A stretch of 64,000 bases of DNA, taken from NCBI GenBank assembly GCA_028622995.1, contig JAJQJQ010000021.1, positions 3,720,001-3,784,000 on the forward strand. Direction: 5' to 3'. The notes under the pieces are model-generated. The model saw only the letters and a program-made list of their open reading frames with translations, was not told where the DNA came from and ran no database searches. Both the position numbers and the translations under genes were made by a program. Below, one piece after another: positions 1-10,231 of the stretch. The first letter of the stretch is position 1. Each line of letters starts with the position of its first letter. This DNA is from Panagrolaimus kolymaensis. Its lineage: Eukaryota > Nematoda > Chromadorea > Rhabditida > Panagrolaimidae.

Positions 1-547
1 CTCAACGTAAAGTTCTTTTACCTCAAGATTCAAATCGTGTGTCTCTTCCATCTCATTCAATTCAATCTTCGACGAATACTCAACATCCATGTCGCATGCT
101 TCTTCCACCTCCGGCAATTTTATCTTCGCCGAAAATGAATCCTCAATGTCAAAGTCGTATGCTTTTTCAACGTCCGCCTATTCAATCTTCGTCAAATTTG
201 AGAGTTCAACGTCCACTTTGTATGCATACTTCAACTCAAGCTATTCAACCTTTGTCTATTATGAAAGATCAACGACCATATCGAATGCCTCCTCCATCTC
301 TTTCTTCGTCAACTATGAGAACTGAACGTCAGCTTATATGCTTGTTCCACCTCCTGCACTTCAATCTTCGATGATTATGAAATCATCTCCAGTTAGATTA
401 CCACCAGGACTCAACAAACATGCTTTTCGTCAATCAGCTGCACCTTATACGCGTCCACCTCCTCGAATATCTGTTCCATTTCGAAATGATATCAATGAAA
501 ATTTTCCTACAGCTTGTGATGTATCTTATAATCGCCGTTCTTGTTAG
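1..547 (+). CDS. 3' end of a Pro/Ser/Gln-rich repeat protein, frameshifted
   Basis: The reading frame is open from the window edge and has no start here, so this is a 3' fragment. It is made of 19-21-residue repeats around a core like RMLLPPPAILSS, rich in Pro, Ser and Gln. The repeat anchors (ATG-like codons at 96, 159, 222, 285) are exactly 63 bp apart, but the last interval (285 to 338) is 53 bp. The loss of 10 bases moves the frame by one. The repeat theme then continues in the next frame (MLVPPPALQSS from 338) to a stop at 547. Either this is a decayed copy, or there is a sequencing error near 325-337. The tail after the repeats (from about 398) is basic and Pro-rich with no recognised domain. 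Product and function are unknown; no signal peptide or membrane segment is visible in the part present. Confidence 0.45.
36..398 (+). repeat. 63-bp coding tandem repeat, about 6 units
   Basis: Degenerate direct repeat with anchor spacings of 57, 63, 63, 63 and 53 bp, encoding roughly 21 residues per unit (Arg-Met-Leu-x-Pro-Pro-Pro ... Ser-Ser). It lies wholly within the partial coding region. Confidence 0.7.
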
Positions 548-967
548 GCCTTACTATACTTCCTTTGTATTTTTTTGTTGTTGTATAGTTTTATTGTTAA
601 TGTTTTTTACTGTAAATATATTTCTTTTTTTATTGAAGGATTTTGTTGGTTTCAATTTTACACTTCTTTCCCTCTATTTTCTTATCATATTTGATTCCCT
701 TTATTTTATTTATGCACGATGACAAATTTTTCACATTATTGTTTACCAAAAGTTTGAGCAAAAGTGAACAAATTATTATAAGGAAATCAGTATTTTTTCT
801 TTAAACTATGAACTAAAATTTACTTTCATCTTTTACATGATTCACGATGAAGCCATTCAAAATAGTTAATAATTATTCTTTTTTACAAATTTATGATTTA
901 AAAATTTTTTATGTAAATCCAACAATGGAAACTAAACAATACATAGTTTAAAAAAATCGAACAAAGA

Positions 968-1246
968 ACAAATAATTTATTTTTTACGCAATTTGAAAGT
1001 GCTACAGCAATCATTCGTAATTATGGCATCATTAAAGTTCGAAAAAGTTCCAACAAGGCACAAATTATTTCAATAACTTTGAAAGCCAGGAGAATGGATC
1101 AATTATTTGATGAAAGCAAAATGAATTGCACCGTATTCAAAGAAAAATCAAGATATCATTTGGTTGTAAGTCCTAAAACATGCTTTGATAAAAATAAATT
1201 AATGTTAGAAAAAACAAACAATGTTCATTATGAAGTAAGAAAATAA
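968..1246 (+). other. exon-like open frame, unknown product
   Basis: A frame open from at least 968 encodes about 92 residues of balanced composition (ESATAIIRNYGIIKVRKSSN..., ending HYEVRK) and stops at 1246. It has no early Met and I found no donor/acceptor pair that joins it to an upstream exon in frame. It could be the last exon of a gene, a pseudogene fragment, or chance. The rest of 548-1595 shows only AT-rich noncoding sequence. Confidence 0.2.
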
Positions 1247-1595
1247 TCATAAATCCAAGTTCAAGAGCAACAATTTCTTTTAATATTTTAAGGTTCACAA
1301 AAAGAGCATCCATTTTTTCATAATCACTTTGAAAGATTTCGAGTAAAGTTTTTGTTTAAAATCATTGAAAGACATTCGTTTACCATTCATAAGCAGGACA
1401 GAATAGGGTTTGTAATAAATAATTAAAGCAGTTTGAGTTGAAAGATTATGTTTGACATCGCTAAAAAAGAATGAAATAAATTCTTTGTTAAATAGGAACA
1501 ATATCACTCGATCGAAATTTACAAATCTTCGTGATTCATCATTGATAATTAAAAGTCAATTTTATCAAAGTAAACGTACAGCCAGCAATTTTCCA

Positions 1596-3390
1596 TTAGT
1601 GATGTTTTTTTACAATTCTAACCAACCGAAAATTATTTCTTTTGTAAAATTTTTGGATGATTCTCTTTACAAATGAAACTTTCTTTATTTTTTCACAACT
1701 TTTAGAAACACTTTTTTCTTTCTTATCTGTTACTGGTTTTGATGCTTTTCCACCAACTTTTAATTTTGCTCCTTTTCCATCAGCTAGCGGCACTTTTTTA
1801 ACAACTTTTGGTACTTCTTTATCAATATTTGGTTTTGATGCTTTTCCACCACCTTTTGATTTTGTTGCTTCTTTATCAACCAATTGAGTGTTATCTTTCT
1901 TTTCACCATGCGAAATGCTACCTTTTACTTCACCAGCTTTCATTTGTTTCACCATTGATTCTAAGTAAGAAGATGTAGGTAACTTAAGAGCATCTCTTCG
2001 AAGTTCATCAATATCGAAAATATCACCACGAAAGTTAATTTTACTTTCTTCACGTATATCAATAGGTTCATAATTTACAGTAGGCTTGAATGGTGGATCA
2101 TCATCTTTTTTAAGTCCTTTGAAATAAGCATGTTCAGTAATCTTTGAGTATCGTTGAACAGGATCAGGATTTAGAAGTTTTCTTAAAAGATCTTTAGCAT
2201 CCACATCATTTATGTTATGTAAGCGTGGTTTTTTGTTACAAGCATCGTGGTAAATTTCTTTATCATTTTGTCCAACTTCACCGAACGGCATATCATCTTG
2301 AAGCAAAACACAAAGAACAACAGCATATGACCATCGATCTGAAGCTACGCCAGCCTTTTTCGTGTAAAATACTTCTGGTGCCATAAAATGGGTCGATGAA
2401 CGAGGAAGTAGTATATCTTCTTTTACATATCGAGAATGACCAAAATCGATAAGACGAACATGACCATTTTCAGTAAAGCAAATATTGCCATATTTGAGAT
2501 CGCTAAAAAATAAATGTTTATTATTTATCAAAAAGTTTAGCATAAATTTATTTTTTTATTTAAGAGTTAAAAAAAGCTTACCCATGTGTATAATTCTTTC
2601 CATGCAAATATTCTAAAGCCAGCGCAAGTTCATAAGCAATAAATTTTATTTCATCATAAGTAAAACTTATATCCTTCGTCCATTGATAACATAATGTTCC
2701 ACCTTTAAAGTATTCCATAATTGTGCACCATTTTTCATTATTCTTTTCATCGTAATAGAATCCACAGTAAATCAATTTCGGAATGTATTCACTATCACAA
2801 TTTGCTAACACATTTGATTCAGATATAATTTCATTGGGCGAAAAAAGGTGTTTATAATTTTTTTGAACAAATTCTATTGGTTTTCCATCAAATTGAACAA
2901 TCCATGCTTGACCAAAACCACCAGCTCCAATGCATATTGTTTTCTTAGCTCTTTTCATAAAACGATCACATGTCTCTTTGGCGGGGATACTACAAAAAAA
3001 AAACTCAATTAATTTGCAACAACAAAAATCAGGGAAATAAAAAATTTAAAAATTATATATGGGTCAATAAAAGGAATGAAACCTTCGTGATTTTGAAAAA
3101 AAAATGCCTTTCGCAGACTAATACATAAGTAAAAAACTTTTATGGTTAACTTTTACTTAAGGATTCTATTAAATATTAATCGGTGAAGCATTGTACATAT
3201 AAAACAATAGTTTATTTTAAAGTAAATCCAAATAATTTTAAACAGTTAAAAATAAAACTCACTCAATTTGTTCGTCTTTCAATGATTTCTTACATTTCCA
3301 CCAATTTCCTCTTCGCACTCCTTGCTTCACTTCGGGTTGGGCTGTTGTATCTTTATAAAATTCAAAAATATTTGGATCAAGATTATCCAT
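1596..3390 (-). CDS. Protein kinase-like protein (Ser/Thr type), HGD catalytic loop
   Basis: Predicted 480-aa protein kinase in three exons (3390-3263, 2989-2582, 2502-1596). A short N-terminal region (MDNLDPNIFEF...) precedes the kinase domain. Visible motifs are a glycine loop GAGGFGQAW, a lysine in FVQKN at the VAIK position, YLHGKNYTHGDLKYGN for the catalytic loop, LIDFG for metal binding, MAPEVF for the APE motif and DRWSYAVVL for subdomain IX. The catalytic loop reads HGD rather than HRD, so the arginine that answers activation-loop phosphorylation is missing, while Asp, Lys and Asn are kept. The exon 2/3 junction falls inside this loop. The last ~130 residues are Lys/Ser-rich with a twice-repeated GGKASKP motif and a very basic end. 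The fold is clear; subfamily and substrate are not. Activity is likely but unproven. Confidence 0.8.
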
Positions 3391-4181
3391 ATCACGATAA
3401 CAGTTTTTATCAAAAAGAATAAAAAAAGCCTAATCATGATTAACCATTTTGGGCTTAATTAGAATGACATAATAAAATTACCATAAAAAGTGGAATGCTT
3501 TAAATGACTCAAGAGGCAACTTCAAAAAGCAATATTTTTTGTTTTCCGTCAAAATAAACAAATCCTCGCTAATCGATGGCATCGAGGAGGAGAAGAGTTT
3601 GTCTTGCGGCAAACTGAAGAGCAGATCTAAAAAACTCAAAAGAAGCTTTCAAAATGGAGCGATTTTCATCGTTTGCTTTTTCATAAATAAGTTTTCATTT
3701 TCCACCTTTTTCAAAACTAAACAAATTAATGAAAATCAGAGTGGAATTAGTGGGTATCGGAGTTTCATGGATCTACAGTATGATTCCATCCAAGCATTGA
3801 TGAAATATTTCTAAAAAGTTTAAGAAAATGGGAAAATCTTGAGTTAATAAATTTATTTGAGATCAAAGGTTGTTATAATACGGTAATAATTATTCTTTAT
3901 TACTCAATGGTTTGTTGTTTCCTCAATCAAAGCCGTAACAGATTTATTTATTTTTTTATTGCTTCAAACCTGCTTTATTTTTATTTTCTTTCAATAACGC
4001 ATAGCTCATTTTTTAAATTAAAATCATTTTTTTAATTGAACCTTTTCTGTATTTTTTATTGCAATTTTATAAATTTTTCTATTATGCTTTTACTCGATAT
4101 AAACAATAAAAAACCCCAAAACTTTTCTTAATGATATGAATAAAATCAGGATGAATTATTGACGATATGCTTGAAATAAAT
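3391..4181. other. intergenic, AT-rich
   Basis: No convincing gene. A plus-strand open frame from about 3539 to 3814 begins at TTG, is Lys/Ser-rich, and lacks ATG or splice support; I do not call it. The stretch should hold the promoter of the kinase and the 3' end of the chemoreceptor gene. Confidence 0.5.
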
Positions 4182-5478
4182 TTAAGGTGTAGTTATATGA
4201 CTTGAAATGGTTGCATAAATCTTTTTTGGTTGTGGACCACTTCGTAAAACCAAAGTTGAATCCGTTGAACTGAATGAAAATTTGATTGGAACTCCTCTCG
4301 CAACATCGTAAGCATTGAAGAAGAGATTTTGTAAAGCTCGTCGATATGGAGTTAAAACCATTAAAGCCACCAATGGATTAAATACGGGACTCCATGACAT
4401 TGTTAACATTGCAATGAAACTTGTAATTGGTACATCTGTTAAAACTGTATGAAGGCCCATTGGAATTACGAGAGTTAAAAGTGGAATCAAAGCTTGAATA
4501 ATAAGCACTCGAGTAATTTGTCTTTGAAGTAATCGCGTTTTGGTTGACATGCTTTTTTCAACTGATTTCAATTTTAAAGTTATTGCAATGGAACATATTG
4601 TTGCTATTCCGTATGGTATGAGAACCAAAAATGATGCAAGAAATCGAACTTGGTTTCCAGCTTCATCATTCTAAAAAAGTTTTATTTTTCCATCATCAAT
4701 AACTTTCATATATTTTTTTTTGTTTTAAACTCACATAATACGCAGCATAAAAAGTTGGAATTTTTCCATCTGATTCAAACCATTGTGTATCAACAAAAAA
4801 ATGGGCATGTGGTTCAGTATTATGTGATTTTGGCTCCATTGCCCTTGCAAAAAGCAAGACATAAGCTAGAGTAAAACCAATAGGAATTGAAACCATTGCT
4901 AAGAAGAATGTTAATGAAAGTTCACGCGATCTAAAAAAAATGCACATTGTTATTGCTTTTATTTTATAGCCAACCTAACAATTAAATTGCACCGATAAAT
5001 AAAATGAACTGGAATGGTGGTAATGCATGAATACAAGCAAAAAAGATGAAACATAGTCATCATGAAACTAAAGGGCTCAGACAAACGTGGAAGTAAGCCA
5101 CTTGGAACCACGTAATAAACATCATCGTGAACGAAAAAGCTCTGAAAGAAAAGAGTTAATTAAAATTCCTTAAACTGAAAGGTTATTAGTTAATTTTTAG
5201 ACAATATTACTGTAAATCGGAAAATCACAAAAGCATTTTCTCAATTTTTTATATCCCAAAAAATTACTTACAGCTTGATTGAGCATCGCAAAAAATGCAT
5301 ACATGAAATCAATTAAAATAGAAAATACTAAAACCTTTTTATATGGTTTTAGACCAGATTTGGATTTGGTTAAAACTAAATACAGTAAAATAAAATTAAG
5401 CCCAAGTGAAATAGTATCAGCAAGTAAATAATTGACATAACGAGTTTTTCGAAGAAATGGATCAGCTGCATGAAACAT
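4182..5478 (-). CDS. Serpentine 7TM chemoreceptor (Str/Srd-like superfamily)
   Basis: Predicted 352-aa seven-transmembrane receptor in four exons (5478-5272, 5141-4975, 4930-4735, 4670-4182). Hydrophobic segments alternate with short charged loops. After the second helix comes SFFVHDD...[11 protein letters not shown], then helix 3 ending in [14 protein letters not shown], where an aromatic/basic motif replaces the DRY motif. Helix 6 ([16 protein letters not shown]) and helix 7 ([23 protein letters not shown]) match the pattern of nematode Str/Srd/Sri chemoreceptors, including NPxxxxMVLxPYR at the end. Such receptors act in sensory neuron cilia. The short cytoplasmic tail is Ser/Thr-rich. All splice sites are GT-AG and the frame is intact. 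The exact family within the Str superfamily is uncertain without a profile search. Confidence 0.85.
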
Positions 5479-8205
5479 ATTTTTTTCTTACTTTTTTGCG
5501 AAGAGGATTTTTTTGATATGTCTTTTAGAAAGGCGAGGTAAGGTGTTGATATATTTATACGAAAGCCGGAAACTGAACCAATAGAGAGTTCAAATATTCA
5601 AATATTACTTTTTGTATCCCATGTTCTTTCTGCTTCACAAAAAAAAAAAGAAGCAGTGTTGTCGTTAAAAGGCGCCAAAGAAGAATGAAATACCAATTAC
5701 GTGGCTTTCTAAAAATTAATTTCTAATAATAATTTTTATTGTTTATCTTTAAAAAACTATTTAAAAAACAATAAACGTAAATTTTTCAAAAAAAGTAAGA
5801 ATGAATTGCTGAGATCGGCTCTCATAAAGTTAAAGAATAAGTTTGTTTGTTTTTTATTTCATGGTGATACGGTAAAGTATGTCAAAATAAACATTTTCAT
5901 ACACGTAAAAAACAGAAATTGTATTTTTATTATTTGAAAAGTTTTTTAAAGGTTAGTTCAAAAACTATGGGAGCTTTTTGTTTTAATAAAAAGGTTTTTT
6001 TAGAAAATTTCTCTGAAATTGTCCGGAAACGAGAAAGTTTATAATATTCTTTTATCATGTTTGTAAAAATATTATAGTATCCAAATAATTATTAAACCCA
6101 TAAAAAGGAAATAATTTAAGCTTTAACCTATGTTGCATGTGTTATTATCGTGACCTAATATATTTTTTTTAATGCTGAAATGTGACATATTTTGTCTCAA
6201 CCTCCACAGACATGATAAGAATAGCAACATTCTATAGCGTTTCCTCCATGAATTTACAATGGCTGTTTTTGTTTTAAAAAAATTCGAAATTAAAAGTGAC
6301 AACCTTTAAATAATTCACAACATTGAGTTTTTGCAGCAAAAGAAAAATTAGACATGGTTCAAATGCCTTTGTTCGTTTGCTTGACGAAAAACCAAAAATT
6401 ATAAAGTCAAAATAAAGCAAAAAATAAATTTGAACCTTTATTTAATTTTATTTTTGTTTGTTGATGCCAATTACAAAAACGCAGGTGTATCTTTAATAAA
6501 ATTATTGTCAAAAATATGATTATTTTTTTTAGGAACAAAAAATGCTACAAAAAATAGAAAAACAATAATTACACATTCTAAACAACCACACAAAATTCTT
6601 CTGTACATTGCTGCTATAAAAAAAAATTTATTTTGGTATAACAAAATTAAAAGACCACCTAAGACGATGAAAAAACTGCTAAAGTGTATTTATAAAAAAT
6701 CTTCTTTTTTTCTCGTGTAATTTGAAACTCTTGGCTTTTTTATATATATTTCTTTGATAGGCAATAAAAAGAAAAGAAAAAGGCTTAAGTTAACTTGTAT
6801 AAAGTAGCAGCAAACAATAAATAAATAAATATTTACAGGAGGAGCAAAGATATTCGAGAAACCGAGAAATTGAAAAGAGAGTTTAAAAAGGTAAGCGAAT
6901 CACGGAAGGTAAGTGGTAGCGACTTGATGGATGAGCAGAATTTTTAATGACATCTTTTTCTCCTATTAGATTTGAAAGCCTTACTTATCTTAAGAAATAT
7001 GAGTAATTAATTAGAAACTTATTTTAGGTAAAGTTTTAGAGGTGTTGAAGAGTGTCACAGGAATAGCATGCACCGTTTCCCATTCTCCAAGATAGTCGTT
7101 ATCTATTTTTAATCATTTAGAGTTTAACAAGATCGAGTAACCCAAAAATAGCTCCCTTTAACAAATTATCTACAAACAAACCTTGCTCAAAAATGCATCG
7201 CGCTTTCAAATGTGGCTTTCTTAATATTAATATTAAAAAAATTGCATTCACAATGGCCGCAAAAAAATTCTTGAAACTGAAACAATGAAACGGCACTCCG
7301 CCCATCGTCTAAATTCTTTTAGTTTTTTAATTTTATCCACCCTCAGTTTTTTTTTCATTTGCTTACTTGAAACAAAGTAATGCTTTTATGAAGAAAAAAA
7401 CCTAATTTAGTTTTATTAACTAACGTATTTAAGCTATAATTTGACGTGAAACAAATCCTTCTAGCTTTAGTCATAAAATTTTTGGCTTTAAAAAAATGCT
7501 CTTTCCTGGAGTCAAAAAAGACGCACAAGAGAAACCACGAAAACTTTAAAAATTAAAACAAAGTAAAAAGAAAGGTTTTGAACAATACATTTATATCTTT
7601 AAAAGCCGGATTGGAAGTTTCAACTCCAAAAAAAGTTAAATGTCTAAAATATATCCGCTTTTCAAAAAGGTTAGAAGCTGCATTGAAGCAGAAAAAAGAA
7701 AAAAGTTGACAAACATTTTTTTACGCATGATTTAAAACTTTTATAATATGAAAAAAACAAGGGAGTAGTTAGCAGATTGAGCGATCCGGCCGATTGTTTG
7801 ATTTTTCTATCTAGCTAGGATGGGGTAAAATCACCCGTAGATTTCAGAAAAACTTTCGGAGGAATATGAAGTCAATATGGATCTCGAGATATATGCAAAT
7901 TTTCAAATTTTAACTCAAAATTTTTCTCTTTGGCGTAGTGGGGCTTTTGACAATGAGAAAGGAGATGGTTGGTTCGAATCCCCGATGCTGTTTTTCGCCT
8001 ATTTTGATGAGATTATCTAAAGGATTATGTTTTCGATTATTTTTAATGTTTTTTAAAAATATTAGCGATATATAGAATATGCAAATTTCTATGAAATTTG
8101 TCAAAAATCGATTTTTTTATATTTTTTTATGCAATTGAAGGAAAAATAAAATGCAAATTATTTTTTTTAATGTTTTTTTGAGATTATTCAACTAATTTTT
8201 CACGT
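5479..8205. other. long AT-rich intergenic region
   Basis: 2.7 kb with no supported gene. Short open frames (for example 7117-7305 minus) lack coding character. The only structured items are the pol III-type box pair near 7924-7996 and homopolymer A/T runs. The left boundary of the Helitron-like element probably lies in the last few hundred bases but could not be fixed. Confidence 0.5.
7924..7996 (+). repeat. tRNA-like pol III promoter remnant (SINE or pseudo-tRNA)
   Basis: TGGCGTAGTGG at 7931 fits the A box and GGTTCGAATCC at 7971 is a perfect B box, 40 bp apart. The flanking bases do not form acceptor or T stems (only two T-stem pairs match), so this is not a functional tRNA. A tRNA-derived SINE or decayed tRNA is the likeliest explanation. 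Confidence 0.45.
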
Positions 8206-8235
8206 CTCATTTTTGGAAATAGAAAAAAAAGATTT

Positions 8236-8248
8236 TTCTAGAAAGTTT
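8236..8248 (+). promoter_or_regulatory. Heat-shock-element-like site, copy A left
   Basis: TTCTAGAAAGTTT has TTC-nn-GAA-nn-TTt, two perfect and one near-perfect HSF1 pentamer half-sites. It is the counterpart of the site at 17294 in copy B. Confidence 0.45.
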
Positions 8249-8315
8249 AACGTAATCTCTTTGTCAAAAATAAAACTCATAGCACGATTGCACGAAACCA
8301 AAAGAAAATACAGTA

Positions 8316-8328
8316 GAACCTTCTGGAA
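8316..8328 (+). promoter_or_regulatory. Heat-shock element, copy A right
   Basis: GAACCTTCTGGAA is a perfect three-unit GAA-nn-TTC-nn-GAA heat-shock element, identical in both copies of the control repeat. HSF-1-bound Helitrons are known in Caenorhabditis; binding here is inferred from sequence only. Confidence 0.6.
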
Positions 8329-8471
8329 AAATCTTTTTTTCTTTGTCGCAAAATTTAGATATTGCTTTGTTTGTTAATATTTTTTCAACTATTTTTCGCG
8401 CCGCATTTTTCTTCATTTTTGTTGTTGTATAATATTACTTTTTGATTTTAAATAATGTTCATTTTTCTTTT

Positions 8472-9955
8472 ACCAATATCAAGCATGCTTTTTAGCATTT
8501 AAATAAAGCTTGATCAGCTATCTTTTTACCAATATCAAGCATGCTTTTTAGCAATTAAATAAAGCTTGATCAATGGTTTTTACCAATATCAAGCATGCTT
8601 TTTAGCAATTAAATAAAGCTTGATCAGCTATCTTTTTACCAATATCAAGCATGCTTTTTAGCAATTAAATAAAGCTTGATCAATGGTTTTTACCAATATC
8701 AAGCATGCTTTTTAGCAATTAAATAAAGCTTGATCAGCTATCTTTTTACCAATATCAAGCATGCTTTTTAGCATTTAAATAAAGCTTGATCAGCTATCTT
8801 TTTACCAATATCAAGCATGCTTTTTAGCAATTAAATAAAGCTTGATCAATGGTTTTTACCAATATCAAGCATGCTTTTTAGCAATTAAATAAAGCTTGAT
8901 CAGCTATCTTTTTACCAATATCAAGCATGCTTTTTAGCAATTAAATAAAGCTTGATCAATGGTTTTTACCAATATCAAGCATGCTTTTTAGCAATTAAAT
9001 AAAGCTTGATCAGCTATCTTTTTACCAATATCAAGCATGCTTTTTAGCAATTAAATAAAGCTTGATCAATGGTTTTTACCAATATCAAGCATGCTTTTTA
9101 GCAATTAAATAAAGCTTGATCAGCTATCTTTTTACCAATATCAAGCATGCTTTTTAGCATTTAAATAAAGCTTGATCAGCTATCTTTTTACCAATATCAA
9201 GCATGCTTTTTAGCAATTAAATAAAGCTTGATCAATGGTTTTTACCAATATCAAGCATGCTTTTTAGCAATTAAATAAAGCTTGATCAGCTATCTTTTTA
9301 CCAATATCAAGCATGCTTTTTAGCAATTAAATAAAGCTTGATCAATGGTTTTTACCAATATCAAGCATGCTTTTTAGCAATTAAATAAAGCTTGATCAGC
9401 TATCTTTTTACCAATATCAAGCATGCTTTTTAGCAATTAAATAAAGCTTGATCAGCTATCTTTTTACCAATATCAAGCATGCTTTTTAGCAATTAAATAA
9501 AGCTTGATCAATGGTTTTTACCAATATCAAGCATGCTTTTTAGCAACTAAATAAAGCTTGATCAATGGTTTTTACCAATATCAAGCATGCTTTTTAGCAA
9601 TTAAATAAAGCTTGATCAGCTATCTTTTTACCAATATCAAGCATGCTTTTTAGCAATTAAATAAAGCTTGATCAATGGTTTTTACCAATATCAAGCATGC
9701 TTTTTAGCAATTAAATAAAGCTTGATCAGCTATCTTTTTACCAATATCAAGCATGCTTTTTAGCAATTAAATAAAGCTTGATCAATGGTTTTTACCAATA
9801 TCAAGCATGCTTTTTAGCAACTAAATAAAGCTTGATCAATGGTTTTTACCAATATCAAGCATGCTTTTTAACAATTAAATAAAGCTTGATCAGCTATCTT
9901 TTTACCAATATCAAGCATACTTTTAGCAATTAAATAAAGCTTGATTAATGTTTTT
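8472..9955 (+). repeat. Minisatellite, 27 units of 56 and 54 bp
   Basis: 27 head-to-tail units, each starting ACCAATATCAAGCATGC. Units ending GATCAGCTATC plus T run are 56 bp (type A); units ending GATCAATGG plus T run are 54 bp (type B). The two mostly alternate, giving a 110-bp dimer. A variant A unit (AGCATTTAAAT) recurs at 8472, 8748 and 9134; the last two are 386 bp apart and mark a larger segmental duplication. Every unit has dyad symmetry: ATCAAGC pairs with GCTTGAT across ~23 bases, and AAGCATGCTT is itself a palindrome. The last unit is degenerate. It lies between the control repeat and the start of the Helitron gene. Confidence 0.97.
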
Positions 9956-10231
9956 ATTTGTATTGTTTTATTTTATTTTCTCATCATTATTCTCTTCATT
10001 CGTTTCTATTTATTTTCGTGTTTTTTTTTTGTTCCGTGTTTTATCAATTTTCGTGCAATTTTTTGGTGATTATCTAATAATCGTTCATTTTTCAGATTCA
10101 AAGGTTTACTTTTGCTTCTTACAATACTAAGATACTACATCAGATTACAATCGAAGTTTTAGTTCATTTTTTGGACTAAACATTCGCGTTTTTTATTTTT
10201 TATTTTTTAATGTGATTAGATCACTTCTAAA
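9956..10231. other. leader between minisatellite and Helitron gene
   Basis: AT-rich stretch with no gene. The ATG at 10232 is preceded by a TTAG acceptor-like site about 12 bp upstream, so a 5'UTR intron or trans-splice site is possible. The last bases before the ATG match those before the gene at 17555. Confidence 0.4.

Larger units (their letters stand above)
8206..8410 (+). repeat. Control direct repeat, copy A (upstream of the Helitron gene)
   Basis: About 200 bp resembling 17268-17460. The central ~58 bp (from about 8282: CACGATTGCACGAAACC... to CTGGAAAAATC) is identical in both copies and the flanks are diverged. Each copy has an inverted pair: a TTC-x2-GAA element on the left and GAACCTTCTGGAA on the right. 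Confidence 0.85.

Noticed and set aside
3539..3814. Plus-strand 91-codon frame
   Set aside because: It begins at TTG, has no splice or start support, and turns low-complexity.
7117..7305. Minus-strand 62-codon frame
   Set aside because: No homology recognised and no flanking gene signals.
8472..9955. Regularly spaced repeats that could suggest a CRISPR array
   Set aside because: There are no unique spacers: whole 54-56-bp units repeat directly, in a eukaryotic genome.
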